Shown here: positions 26,392 through 35,738 of the stretch, piece by piece
How the letters are laid out: every line of letters begins with the position of its first letter
How positions within the stretch are numbered: the first letter of the stretch is position 1
DNA from: Acetobacteraceae bacterium
GTDB taxonomy: Bacteria > Pseudomonadota > Alphaproteobacteria > Acetobacterales > Acetobacteraceae
Direction: 5' to 3'
NCBI GenBank assembly: GCA_947475245.1
Contig: CANJLW010000001.1
Coordinates: 348,025-412,024 of the forward strand
DNA length: 64,000 bases
Translations under genes and position numbers: made by a program
Notes under the pieces: generated by a model
What the model was told of the DNA's origin: nothing
Database searches by the model: none
Seen by the model: only the letters and a program-made list of their open reading frames with translations

Positions 26392-27288
26392 ATGACCGTC
26401 TCGATCGCGCCGATCGATCCGCAAACGCGCCCATTCTTCGCGGGCGAGGTTGCGGGGATCGACATCACCCGCCCGTTGACGCCCGAACAGGCGGGGCAGA
26501 TCGAGGCGGGGATGAACCGCTTCGGCGTGTTGGTCTTTCGCGACCAGCGCTTCGACGACGAGGCGCAACTGGCGTTCAGCCGGAACTTCGGCGCGTTGGA
26601 AACGGCCAGCGGCGATCTGTATTTCGGTCGGGAAAAGCAGCGCCTGTCGTCGAACCTGGTCAACGACATATCCAACCTCGATACCGACAACCGCGTGCTG
26701 GCGCGCGACGACCGCAAGCGGCTGTTCGGTCTCGGCAATCGGCTGTGGCATTCCGACAGTTCGTTCAAGGAAGTGCCGGCGAAATACTCGCTGCTGTCGG
26801 CGCGGGTGATCCCGTCCTCCGGCGGCAACACCGAATTCGCCGATATGCGCGCCGCCTATGACGCCTTGGACGCCGAGACCCAGGCGGAGTGCGAGTCGCT
26901 GGTCTGTGAACACAGCCAGCTCTACTCCCGCGGGGTGCTGGGCTTTACCGACTTCTCCGAGGACGAGCGCCGCCGCTACGCCCCGGTGCTGCAACGCCTG
27001 ATCCGGCGCCATCCCGCGACCGGGCGGAAATCGCTGTTTCTGGCCTCGCACGCCGGCGCGATCGTCGGCTGGCCGGTGCCGGAGGCACGGGCCTTCCTGC
27101 GCGATCTGACGGAGCACGCGACGCAACGCCAGTTCGTCTACGCGCATGTCTGGAAGCCCCACGACCTCGTCATGTGGGACAATCGCGCCACCATGCACCG
27201 TGCTCGGCCGTTTAACGCGAGCGAGGTGCGCGACATGCACCGCACGACGGTCGCTTGCGAACGTTCGACGATGGCCGAGGCGGCCTGA
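26392..27288 (+). CDS. TauD/TfdA-family Fe(II)/2-oxoglutarate dioxygenase
   Basis: A 298-residue dioxygenase. The iron ligands are visible as His120-x-Asp122 in LWHSDSSF and His269 in MWDNRATMHRARPF; a 2-oxoglutarate-binding Arg is likely in RDMHRTTV. The region WHSDSSFKEVPAKYSLLSARVIPSSGG is closer to TfdA (2,4-D dioxygenase) and alpha-ketoglutarate-dependent ether-cleaving enzymes than to TauD for taurine. It follows the 533-residue gene closely, with GGGAGG before the ATG. The likely role is oxidative cleavage of a small organic acid or ether; the substrate is unknown. Confidence 0.9.
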   Translation: MTVSIAPIDPQTRPFFAGEVAGIDITRPLTPEQAGQIEAGMNRFGVLVFRDQRFDDEAQLAFSRNFGALETASGDLYFGREKQRLSSNLVNDISNLDTDNRVLARDDRKRLFGLGNRLWHSDSSFKEVPAKYSLLSARVIPSSGGNTEFADMRAAYDALDAETQAECESLVCEHSQLYSRGVLGFTDFSEDERRRYAPVLQRLIRRHPATGRKSLFLASHAGAIVGWPVPEARAFLRDLTEHATQRQFVYAHVWKPHDLVMWDNRATMHRARPFNASEVRDMHRTTVACERSTMAEAA

Positions 27289-27377
27289 GGCCAATCGTTC
27301 CCGCTCTCGGCACGAAGACGACGGTCTGAAGATTACGGATTGCGCTTTCGTAAACCGCCGCATATTTTGCCCAAATC

Positions 27378-28454
27378 ATGGGCAACTGTCGCGTGCATTC
27401 CACACAGCCTGCACTGAGATCAATCGATCTCGGGGGCGGAGTCGTTATCGAGACCCCGGTTATCCTGGCGCCGATGTCGGGCGTCACCGACCTGCCATTT
27501 CGCAGCACCGCCAAGGCCTTGGGCGCCGGGATGGTGGTGTCGGAGATGATCGCCTCCTGGGCGATGGTGCGGGAAAACCAGAAAACTCTGGCCATGGCGC
27601 AGATCGACGGGGCGGGCGGCGTGTCCGCCGTGCAACTCGCCGGATGCGATCCGGCGGCGATGGCGGAGGCGGCGCGAATCGCGGTGGATCGTGGCGCGCA
27701 TCTGATCGATATCAATTTCGGCTGTCCGGTGAAGAAAGTCGCCGTCGGGCAAAGCGCGGGATCGGCGCTGATGCGCGACGAGGTCGCGGCGGCGGCGATC
27801 CTGCAGGCCACCGTTAAGGCGGTCTCCACCCCGGTGACGTTGAAAATGCGCATGGGCTGGGATCACACTTGCCTGAACGCGCCGACCCTGGCGCGTATCG
27901 CGCAGGATGTCGGCATCCGCATGATCACGGTGCACGGGCGCACGCGCCAGCAATTCTATACCGGCAAGGCCGACTGGGCCTTCATCGCACAGGTCAAGCA
28001 GGCCGTGGATATCCCGGTGATCGCCAATGGCGACATTCTGACCATCGAGGACGCGGCCGAGGCGTTGCGCCTGTCCGGCGCCGACGGGGTGATGATCGGG
28101 CGTGGCTGCTACGGGCGGCCCTGGTTCCTCGATCAGGTCGCCCATGCGCTGCGCACCGGCGAACGCCGCCCCGAGCCTTCGCTCGCTCAGCAGAAATCCA
28201 TCTTGCTTGGGCATTATCGCGCGATGCTCGCGCAGTTCGGCGATGGGCCGGGCGTGCGCCTCGCGCGTAAGCATGTGTCCTGGTACTCGCGCGGATTGAC
28301 GGGATCGGCGGAGTTCCGCGCCACGATGAACCGCCTGCCGGATTCCGACTCGGTTCTGCGGCTGATCGACGCGTTCTACGATCCGCTGATCGCCCGCGGC
28401 GCAACGCGGTCCGTTGCCGTCAATGAAGACGCCGATATCGCGGAGGCGGCATGA
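27378..28454 (+). CDS. dusB: tRNA-dihydrouridine synthase DusB
   Basis: A 358-residue flavoenzyme that reduces uridine to dihydrouridine in tRNA. Motifs: [13 protein letters not shown] (FMN site), [18 protein letters not shown] with the catalytic Cys, [15 protein letters not shown] and GRGCYGRPW. It is the first gene of the nitrogen-control operon, the place classically called nifR3 in alphaproteobacteria, and its stop overlaps ntrB by four bases (ATGA). The ATG at 27378 lacks a strong ribosome site; GTG 27390 is another possible start. Confidence 0.95.
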   Translation: MGNCRVHSTQPALRSIDLGGGVVIETPVILAPMSGVTDLPFRSTAKALGAGMVVSEMIASWAMVRENQKTLAMAQIDGAGGVSAVQLAGCDPAAMAEAARIAVDRGAHLIDINFGCPVKKVAVGQSAGSALMRDEVAAAAILQATVKAVSTPVTLKMRMGWDHTCLNAPTLARIAQDVGIRMITVHGRTRQQFYTGKADWAFIAQVKQAVDIPVIANGDILTIEDAAEALRLSGADGVMIGRGCYGRPWFLDQVAHALRTGERRPEPSLAQQKSILLGHYRAMLAQFGDGPGVRLARKHVSWYSRGLTGSAEFRATMNRLPDSDSVLRLIDAFYDPLIARGATRSVAVNEDADIAEAA

Positions 28455-29581
28455 CCACACGCGTTGATCCCGTGCGGGCGCGCCCGGCGCGCGAACGCCA
28501 TGCCGATGCCGCGGCGGTGCTGGGGGCCTTGCCGGTTCCGGTGTTGCTGCTGGATGCGGAAAATCGGTTTCGCCATGTCAACCATGCCGCCGAACAGTTT
28601 CTGGGCATCTCCGCGTCGAGTCTGGCGCAGATGCGGCTGAGCGATCTGGTGCCGACCGACAACCCGCTGTTCATGTTGATCGAGCAGGTGCGCAATACCG
28701 AGGTCACGATCGCCGATCACGACCTGACGCTGGAAAGCCCGCGCATCAACAAGCGCGGCATCACCGTGCAGGGCTCGCCGCTGCCGGAAGAACCCGGCGC
28801 GGTGCTGCTGGTGATGCAGGATGCCTCCGCGGCGCGTTCGTTGGATCGCCAACTGGCGTTTCGCGGCGCGGCGCGCAGCGTCAGCGGCATGGCGGCGATC
28901 CTGGCGCACGAGGTCAAGAACCCGCTCTCCGGCATTCGCGGCGCGGCGCAGTTGCTGGAAGCCAGCGTCGGTCCGGCCGATCGGGAACTGGCGGAGTTGA
29001 TCCGCGACGAGGCCGATCGCATCCGCGATCTGGTCGATCGGATGGAAGCCTTCGGCGAGAAGCCGATCGCGCGCAGCGCGGTCAATATTCACCGCGTGCT
29101 GGAACACGTGCGCAAGCTCGCGCAGTCCGGCTTCGCCGCGCATATTCGCTTTGTCGAAAACTACGACCCGTCGCTGCCGCCGGTCTGGGGCAATCGCGAT
29201 CAACTGATCCAGATCATGCTCAATCTGGTGAAGAATGCCGCGGAAGCGGTGACGACGCCCAGCGTGAAACGGCCGGAGATCACGCTGTCGACCGGGTTCC
29301 ATCACGGCGTGCGGGTGGCGGTGCCGGGTTCGACCACGCGCGTCGATCTGCCGCTGTTCGTCGCCGTGCGCGACAATGGGCCGGGTATTCCGGAAGACCT
29401 GCGTCCGCATTTGTTTGAGCCGTTCGTGACCTCCAAGCCCACCGGCAGCGGCCTGGGGCTGGCGCTGGTGGCGAAGATCGTCGGCGATCACGGCGGGTTG
29501 ATCGCGGTCGAAAGCCGCCCCGGCCGGACCGAGTTCCGTTTGCATTTGCCCGTAGTCAGTGAAAAGGACGCCGATCAGTGA
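28451..29581 (+). CDS. ntrB: Nitrogen regulation sensor kinase/phosphatase NtrB
   Basis: A 376-residue cytoplasmic histidine kinase. A PAS domain occupies residues 20-130 ([20 protein letters not shown]). His153 in [14 protein letters not shown] is the phosphorylation site. The ATPase domain has the N box [11 protein letters not shown]1 DNGPGIP and G2 TGSGLGLAL. It phosphorylates or dephosphorylates NtrC according to PII signalling. It overlaps both dusB (ATGA) and ntrC (GTGA), so the three genes are translationally coupled. Confidence 0.96.
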   Translation: MTTRVDPVRARPARERHADAAAVLGALPVPVLLLDAENRFRHVNHAAEQFLGISASSLAQMRLSDLVPTDNPLFMLIEQVRNTEVTIADHDLTLESPRINKRGITVQGSPLPEEPGAVLLVMQDASAARSLDRQLAFRGAARSVSGMAAILAHEVKNPLSGIRGAAQLLEASVGPADRELAELIRDEADRIRDLVDRMEAFGEKPIARSAVNIHRVLEHVRKLAQSGFAAHIRFVENYDPSLPPVWGNRDQLIQIMLNLVKNAAEAVTTPSVKRPEITLSTGFHHGVRVAVPGSTTRVDLPLFVAVRDNGPGIPEDLRPHLFEPFVTSKPTGSGLGLALVAKIVGDHGGLIAVESRPGRTEFRLHLPVVSEKDADQ

Positions 29582-31029
29582 CCTTGCCGACCGTGCTGGT
29601 CGCCGACGACGACCGTTCCATCCGTACTGTTCTGACTCAGGCTCTGGGACGCGCGGGGTACCAGGTTCGCAGCACCGGCAACGCGGCGACGCTGTGGCGT
29701 TGGGTGGAAGACGGCGAGGGCGATCTGGTCATCACCGACGTGGTGATGCCGGATGAAAACGGGCTCGACCTGATCCCGCGCATCAAGCGCGTGCGCCCGG
29801 ATTTGCGGGTCATCGTCATGAGCGCGCAATCCACGCTGATGACCGCGGTCAAGGCCGCGCAGCGCGGCGCGTTCGAATATCTGCCGAAGCCGTTCGACTT
29901 GCAGGAGTTGCTGTCCGTCGTCGGACGCGCGCTCGCGACGCCCAGCACGCCGGTGATCAGCGCGCCGGAAGCGCGGGATTCGGAGGAGCGCTTGCCGCTG
30001 ATCGGGCGCAGCGCGTCGATGCAGGAAATCTACCGCACGATCGCGCGACTGACGACCGCCGATCTGACGGTGATGATCAATGGCGAATCCGGCACCGGCA
30101 AGGAACTCGTTGCCCGCGCGCTGCACGATTACGGCAAGCGCCGGGGCGGGCCGTTCGTCGCCATCAACATGGCCGCGATCCCGCGCGAACTGATCGAAAG
30201 CGAATTGTTCGGCCACGAGCGCGGGGCCTTTACCGGCGCGACCAACCGCAGCCAGGGTCGGTTCGAACAGGCCAATGGCGGCACGCTGTTCCTGGACGAA
30301 ATCGGCGACATGCCACCGGAAGCGCAGACGCGTCTGTTGCGCGTCCTGCAGGAGGGTGAGTTCACCTCCGTCGGGGGACGCCAGCCGATCAAGGCGAATG
30401 TGCGCATCATCGCCGCCACCCACCGCGACCTGCGCACCGCCATCCGCCAGGGCGCGTTCCGCGAGGATCTGTTCTATCGCCTGAACGTCGTGCCGATCCG
30501 TCTGCCGCCGCTGCGCGAGCGGGTTGAGGATATCGCTCTGCTGGCGCGTCATTTCCTGGATCGCGCGCGCGACGACGGATTGCCCAACAAGAACCTGGAT
30601 CAAGGCGCGATCGATCGCCTGAAGCAGCATCCCTGGCCGGGGAATGTGCGCGAACTGGAAAACCTGATGCGCCGCCTCGCGGCGTTGTGTCCGGAAGAAA
30701 CGATCGGCGCGGATGCGGTCGCGATCGAACTGACCGACGCCGAACCGCCGGCGGAATCCGGCCCGGTGCAGCCGATGGGGCCGGATACGCTGTCGAGCGC
30801 GGTGGAACGCCACATCAAGGAATTCCTGCGCACGCATAATGACGGGGTCAACGCCACCGATATTTACGACAAGATCATCTCGGAGGTGGAGCGCCCGCTG
30901 ATCAAGCTGACGCTCGCGGCCACGCGCGGCAACCAGATCAAGGCCGCCGCGATGCTGGGGCTGAACCGTAATACGCTGCGCAAGAAAATCAGAGACCTGG
31001 AAATCCCGGTGGTCCGGGGGCTGATGTAG
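29578..31029 (+). CDS. ntrC: Nitrogen regulator NtrC, sigma54-dependent activator
   Basis: A 483-residue response regulator. The receiver has Asp54 as phosphoacceptor and Lys104. The AAA+ domain carries GESGTGKE, the sigma54-contact loop [18 protein letters not shown] and the arginine-finger region [12 protein letters not shown] Fis-type helix-turn-helix ([16 protein letters not shown]) ends the protein. It starts with GTG at 29578, overlapping the ntrB stop. Phosphorylated NtrC would activate sigma54 promoters for nitrogen scavenging; the nrtABC genes in this window are plausible targets, although no clear site was found there. Confidence 0.97.
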   Translation: MTLPTVLVADDDRSIRTVLTQALGRAGYQVRSTGNAATLWRWVEDGEGDLVITDVVMPDENGLDLIPRIKRVRPDLRVIVMSAQSTLMTAVKAAQRGAFEYLPKPFDLQELLSVVGRALATPSTPVISAPEARDSEERLPLIGRSASMQEIYRTIARLTTADLTVMINGESGTGKELVARALHDYGKRRGGPFVAINMAAIPRELIESELFGHERGAFTGATNRSQGRFEQANGGTLFLDEIGDMPPEAQTRLLRVLQEGEFTSVGGRQPIKANVRIIAATHRDLRTAIRQGAFREDLFYRLNVVPIRLPPLRERVEDIALLARHFLDRARDDGLPNKNLDQGAIDRLKQHPWPGNVRELENLMRRLAALCPEETIGADAVAIELTDAEPPAESGPVQPMGPDTLSSAVERHIKEFLRTHNDGVNATDIYDKIISEVERPLIKLTLAATRGNQIKAAAMLGLNRNTLRKKIRDLEIPVVRGLM

Positions 31030-31030
31030 C

Positions 31031-33295
31031 ATGAGCGCGACATCCGCGCCCGAAACGGCCCCGCCCGCGTCGGCGCGGACCGAGGGCGGGATGTGGCGGT
31101 TTCTGTTGCGCTGGATCGGCAACTTCGTGCTTGGCAAGGCCGTCACGCTGGTGATGACCGGCCTCGCGCTGATGGTTGGAATAACCACCTTCGTCATCCT
31201 GGCGCGCGGCTCTCCGCTGGGCCTGAACCCCGGTGTCGGCGTCGGGCTGGTGCTGGCCAATCTGATCGTCCTGTTGCTGCTGGGCACCGTGCTGGCCGGA
31301 CGATTGACCCGGGTCTGGGTTGAACGACGGCGCGGTTCGGCGGGCTCCCGCCTGCATGTGCGCCTGGTGTTGCTGTTCAGCGGCGTCGCCGTCGCGCCGA
31401 CCATTCTGGTCGCCTGCTTCGCCGTCGCCTTCTTTCATTTCGGCATTCAGGCCTGGTTCAACGAACCGGTGCGCGCCGCGCTGGAAGAGTCGTTGCAGGT
31501 CTCGCACGGCTATCTGGAGGAGCATCGCAACAATATCCGCTCCGTCGCGCTGGAGATGGCGAACGATCTGACGCGTGCCGGGCAGTACCTGTCCGCCGAT
31601 CCCCGCGTTTTCGCCGAGGTGTTGGACACCCAGACGACGCTGCGCGGCCTGACCGAGGCGATCATATACGAACCCACCAACGGTCAGGTTCTGGCCGCCG
31701 CCGGGCTGTTCGTCGGGCTGGGCGTGGAAGCGCCGCCCAGATCGGCGACCCAATTGGCGCTGAGTGGCGAGGTCGCGGTGTTGAACGGCACCGACGGCAC
31801 CCGTGTGCGCGCGGTCGCGCGTCTCGATTCCACGCCGCCGCTGATGCTGATGATCGGACGGCCGATCGATCCCGGTATTCTCGCCTATATGCAGCGCACG
31901 GAGCAGGCGGCCTCGGAATACCATCGCCTCGATGAAAACCGGTCCTGGCTGCAAATCGCCTTCGCCTGGATTTTTGCCATCGTCGCGCTTCTGGTGATGC
32001 TCGCCGCCGGGTTGATCGGCCTTGTCATGGCCAATCAGATCGCGCGCCCCATCGGCGATCTGATCCATGCGGCCGAACGCGTGCGCGGCGGCGATCTGGC
32101 CGTACGTGTGACGGAGGCGGCGACGGGCGATGAGGTCGCGGGTCTGTCACGGGCGTTCAATCGCATGACCGGGCAGCTTGCCGCCCAGCGGACCGAGTTG
32201 ATGGATGCCTATAGTCAGATCGACGAGCGGCGGCGGTTTACCGAAACCGTGCTGTCCGGCGTTTCGGCGGGGGTCATCGGTCTGGACAGCCGGGGCCGCG
32301 TCGAACTGCCGAACCGAACGGCGGATGAATTGCTGGAGATCGATCTGCTGGCGACGATCGGTGTGCCGCTGGTCAAGGTCGTGCCGGAATTCGCCGAACT
32401 GATGGACAAGGTGATCGCGGCGCCGGAGCGCGCGGGCACCGCGGAAATCCAGATCGGCCCGCCGAACCGTCGGCGGATCCTGCTGGTGCGGATTGGCGCG
32501 GAGTTGTCGAGCGGGCGCGTCGACGGCTTCGTCGTGACCTTCGACGACATCACCGAACTGCAATCGGCGCAGCGCAAGGCCGCCTGGGCGGATGTCGCGC
32601 GTCGTATCGCGCACGAGATCAAGAACCCGTTGACGCCGATCCAGTTGTCCGCGGAACGACTGAAGCGGCGCTTCGCCAAGGAAATCCAGTCCGACCCGGA
32701 AACCTTCGCGCTGTGCGCCGACACCATCATTCGCCATGTCGGCGATATCGGGCGCATGGTCGACGAATTCTCGGCCTTCGCGCGCATGCCGCAGCCGGTC
32801 ATCAAGCCCGAGGATATCGGCATGATCGCGCGCGAGGCTTTGGTCCTGCAAAAGACCGCGCGTCCGGGCATCGCCTGGACCAGCGCTCTGGAACCGCGCG
32901 GGCCGGTCGCGCCGTGCGATCGGCGGATGATGCGCCAGGCGTTGACCAATCTGTTGCAGAACGCCGCCGACGCCGTGGCGATGCGGGAGGGCGCGGGACA
33001 GATCGGCCTGTCGGTATCGGTGCACGAAACCGAGATCCGCATCGTGGTAATGGATGACGGAATCGGTTTGCCGGTAGAAGATCGCTCTCGGCTGACCGAG
33101 CCCTATGTGACGCATAAGCCGAAGGGCACCGGATTGGGATTGGCGATCGTGAAGAAGATCATGGAAGACCATGGCGGACGACTGACGCTGGACGACAACC
33201 CCGGCGGGTATGGCGCCATGGCGACGCTGGTCTTGCCGCTGGGCGGGGCCAATGCCGAAACCGCCGATAAGATCAGAGCCTCGCATGGCGCATGA
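31031..33295 (+). CDS. ntrY: Membrane sensor histidine kinase NtrY
   Basis: A 754-residue kinase with two hydrophobic segments at residues 30-95, a third near 115-140 and a fourth near 310-340. An extracytoplasmic sensing region lies between the last two. HAMP (around 340-395), PAS and kinase domains follow. His528 in RIAHEIKNPLTPIQLSAERL is the phosphorylation site, and GTGLGLAIVKKI is the G2 box. The start lies one base after the ntrC stop. NtrY works with NtrX, linking nitrogen status and, in several alphaproteobacteria, redox or envelope conditions. Confidence 0.96.
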   Translation: MSATSAPETAPPASARTEGGMWRFLLRWIGNFVLGKAVTLVMTGLALMVGITTFVILARGSPLGLNPGVGVGLVLANLIVLLLLGTVLAGRLTRVWVERRRGSAGSRLHVRLVLLFSGVAVAPTILVACFAVAFFHFGIQAWFNEPVRAALEESLQVSHGYLEEHRNNIRSVALEMANDLTRAGQYLSADPRVFAEVLDTQTTLRGLTEAIIYEPTNGQVLAAAGLFVGLGVEAPPRSATQLALSGEVAVLNGTDGTRVRAVARLDSTPPLMLMIGRPIDPGILAYMQRTEQAASEYHRLDENRSWLQIAFAWIFAIVALLVMLAAGLIGLVMANQIARPIGDLIHAAERVRGGDLAVRVTEAATGDEVAGLSRAFNRMTGQLAAQRTELMDAYSQIDERRRFTETVLSGVSAGVIGLDSRGRVELPNRTADELLEIDLLATIGVPLVKVVPEFAELMDKVIAAPERAGTAEIQIGPPNRRRILLVRIGAELSSGRVDGFVVTFDDITELQSAQRKAAWADVARRIAHEIKNPLTPIQLSAERLKRRFAKEIQSDPETFALCADTIIRHVGDIGRMVDEFSAFARMPQPVIKPEDIGMIAREALVLQKTARPGIAWTSALEPRGPVAPCDRRMMRQALTNLLQNAADAVAMREGAGQIGLSVSVHETEIRIVVMDDGIGLPVEDRSRLTEPYVTHKPKGTGLGLAIVKKIMEDHGGRLTLDDNPGGYGAMATLVLPLGGANAETADKIRASHGA

Positions 33296-34682
33296 AATTC
33301 TGATTGTCGACGACGAGCCGGATATCCGGATGCTGATCGAAGGCATTCTGAGCGACGAGGGGTATGAAACGCGCGGCGCCGGAGATGCCGACTCCGCCCT
33401 GGCCGCGTTCCGTGCCCGTCGCCCATCCTTGGTCATCCTGGACGTCTGGCTGCAAGGCTCCCGATTGGATGGTCTGGCGCTGTTGGAAGCGATCCATGGG
33501 GAGGAACCGCAGGTTCCCGCCATCATGATCTCCGGACACGGCACGATCGAAATGGCGGTCGGCGCAATCCAGCGCGGGGCGTACGATTTCATCGAAAAGC
33601 CGTTCCAGTCGGACCGGTTGCTGCATGTCGTTCGACGGGCCCTGGAAGCGGCGGCGCTGGCGCGGGAAAACGCGGAACTGCGCCTGCGTGCCGGCCCTTT
33701 CGCGCAACTGATCGGTGAATCCGTCCCGATCGGGCAGGTGCGCGGTCAGGTGGAGCGTGTCGCGCCGACGGGATCGCGCGTGTTGATTTCCGGCCCCGCC
33801 GGTTCCGGCAAGGAAGTTGTCGCGCGGATGATCCACGCGCGATCCCGCCGAGCGGATGGGCCTTTTGTGGTGATGAACTGCGCGACGTTGAATCCGGCGC
33901 GGTTCGAGGAGGAGTTGTTCGGTCTGGAATCCGGGCACGATCCGATCGCCCAGCCCAGGCGCGCCGGGGTGCTGGAACGCGCCCATGGCGGCACGCTGGT
34001 GCTGGACGAGGTTTCCGATATGCCATTGGAAACGCAGGGCAAGATCGTCCGGGCGCTACAGGATCAGACGTTCGAGCGGCTGGGCGGATCGGCGCGGGTC
34101 AAGGTCGATGTCCGGGTGATTTCCACCACCAATCGCGATTTGCAGGCGGAGATCGGCCATGGCCGCTTTCGCGAGGATTTATACTATCGGCTGGCCGTCG
34201 TGCCGGTGCGGCTGCCGGCGCTGAAGGATCGGCGGGAAGACGTGCCGGAACTCGCGCGCCATTTCATTGCCCATTCCGCCGAATCCGCCGGAATGCAACC
34301 GCGTGAGCTGTCGGCGGACACGTTGGCCGCCCTGCAGGCCTATGACTGGCCCGGCAATGTGCGGCAGTTGCGGAATCTGATGGACTGGCTGCTGATCATG
34401 GCGCCGGGCGGTGCCGGGGATGTCATCCGCGCCGACATGCTGCCGCCGGATATCGGGTCGCGCGCGCCGACGGTGCTGAGTGTCGATCCGTCGGCCGATA
34501 TCATGTCGTTGCCGCTGCGCGAGGCGCGCGACATGTTCGAGACTCAGTATTTGCAGGCGCAATTGTTGCGCTTCAGCGGCAACATCTCGCGCACCGCGCA
34601 GTTCGTCGGCATGGAACGCTCTGCCCTGCACCGTAAGCTGAAACAACTCGGCGTTAATTCGGACGACCGGACGTCTGTTTGA
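33285..34682 (+). CDS. ntrX: Response regulator NtrX
   Basis: A 465-residue NtrC-like regulator: receiver with Asp53, AAA+ domain with GPAGSGKE and [12 protein letters not shown], and a Fis-type DNA-binding helix ([16 protein letters not shown]). The sigma54-contact loop GAFTGA is missing; the equivalent stretch reads [19 protein letters not shown]. This loss is usual in alphaproteobacterial NtrX and means it probably does not activate sigma54 polymerase. The ATG at 33285 overlaps ntrY by 11 bases. The hfq or trk genes often found downstream in relatives are not present. Confidence 0.95.
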   Translation: MAHEILIVDDEPDIRMLIEGILSDEGYETRGAGDADSALAAFRARRPSLVILDVWLQGSRLDGLALLEAIHGEEPQVPAIMISGHGTIEMAVGAIQRGAYDFIEKPFQSDRLLHVVRRALEAAALARENAELRLRAGPFAQLIGESVPIGQVRGQVERVAPTGSRVLISGPAGSGKEVVARMIHARSRRADGPFVVMNCATLNPARFEEELFGLESGHDPIAQPRRAGVLERAHGGTLVLDEVSDMPLETQGKIVRALQDQTFERLGGSARVKVDVRVISTTNRDLQAEIGHGRFREDLYYRLAVVPVRLPALKDRREDVPELARHFIAHSAESAGMQPRELSADTLAALQAYDWPGNVRQLRNLMDWLLIMAPGGAGDVIRADMLPPDIGSRAPTVLSVDPSADIMSLPLREARDMFETQYLQAQLLRFSGNISRTAQFVGMERSALHRKLKQLGVNSDDRTSV

Positions 34683-34688
34683 ACTCCG

Positions 34689-35681
34689 CTACCGCGGTAG
34701 GCACATGACGTGGACCGCCGAACGGCGCGCGCGTTCCATGGCGTGTTCGCCGGTATCAGTCGGTGGGGACAGGATCAGTTCCGGCGCTTCGCGTGCCAGG
34801 AAGGCGGTCAGCGGCGTTATGCCGGGGCCGATGGCGATGCCGGTTTCCGTCATGCCCAGGACGATACGCGAATAGCGCTGGTCCACTCCGGCGCGCACCA
34901 TGCCGACGACTCCGCCGCTGTCGAGATCGACCACCGCGCCGCCGCTGAAGCCGTGGGTGACGGCGTCGTCCTGGAACCAGATCGTCTCCCGCGGATCGTT
35001 CAGCGCGGCGGTCAGGATGGGCAGGCGGCCGTTGCGCAGGCTGCCCCAGCTTTCGGTGCGCTTCGGCTTGCCGTCCAGCGTTGGGTAGCCCAGCACGAAC
35101 AGGGCATTGGTGCGCGCGTTCGGCGGACCCAGCGCCAGGATCGCGGGTGGGCGCGTGCTCGGCGCGCGCAGCAGTGCCAGATCGGTGCCGGTATCGCGCG
35201 CCGCGACGGTCGCCTCTCGCGTGGCGATGAAGGGGGAGGCGATGGCGATGCGCCCGCAGCGTGGCACGACATGGGCCGCCGTCAGCAGGGTGCCGTCGGG
35301 GGCGATGAAGAACCCGGTGCCGGACAGCGCGGTGTCTCCCGCAGCGGACGGGCCGCCGGTCGAGGGGCCGATAACGGCGGGCAGGGGCATTTGCACGACC
35401 TGCCCGTGTTTTGCAGCGGAACCGCCGGGATGGATGACTTTCGGCAGGGCGACGGGAACGATCGGGGCGGCTTGCTCCGGCGGGCGGGCGCGCGCGGTTG
35501 GACGCGCCGGCGGTGGCGCCGTTGGGGCGATCGTCGTCGGCTCGGCCTGGATGGGCGTTTCAGCCCGCGGCGGATCGCGGTCGGCCATGGCTTGCAGTTC
35601 GGGCCAGAACCAGGCGACGCATGCGCCGCCCAGCACGAAGCCGGCCAGTAGCCCACACAGATCCGCCTTCCACAAACGCAT
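34689..35681 (-). CDS. Membrane-anchored trypsin-like serine protease
   Basis: A 330-residue protein. One N-terminal membrane helix (residues 8-27) is followed by a Pro/Ala-rich linker (35-80) and a chymotrypsin-fold domain. The triad is visible: His137 in LLTAAHVV, Asp167 in GTDLALLR and Ser246 in HGFSGGAVVD. No PDZ domain follows, unlike DegP/HtrA. It likely acts in the periplasm. The gene ends six bases from the convergent ntrX stop, and a 12-bp palindrome (CTACCGCGGTAG, 34689-34700) covers its stop codon. The target is unknown. Confidence 0.87.
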   Translation of the reverse strand: MRLWKADLCGLLAGFVLGGACVAWFWPELQAMADRDPPRAETPIQAEPTTIAPTAPPPARPTARARPPEQAAPIVPVALPKVIHPGGSAAKHGQVVQMPLPAVIGPSTGGPSAAGDTALSGTGFFIAPDGTLLTAAHVVPRCGRIAIASPFIATREATVAARDTGTDLALLRAPSTRPPAILALGPPNARTNALFVLGYPTLDGKPKRTESWGSLRNGRLPILTAALNDPRETIWFQDDAVTHGFSGGAVVDLDSGGVVGMVRAGVDQRYSRIVLGMTETGIAIGPGITPLTAFLAREAPELILSPPTDTGEHAMERARRSAVHVMCLPR

Positions 35682-35738
35682 AAGACGCTATGTCGCGCGA
35701 AGCCGGTTCCGCGCGGGTTTCATTGGACCAAGCGGGAG

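Noticed and set aside
24654-26831. A 725-codon minus-strand frame opposite the 533-residue gene and the dioxygenase
   Set aside because: It spans two good plus-strand genes, each with its own ribosome site, and shows no recognisable domain.
34689-34700. Perfect palindrome CTACCGCGGTAG at the ntrX/protease junction
   Set aside because: No loop-forming arms beyond 6 bp and no T-tract. It overlaps the stop codon of the protease, so it is too weak to call a terminator or an operator.
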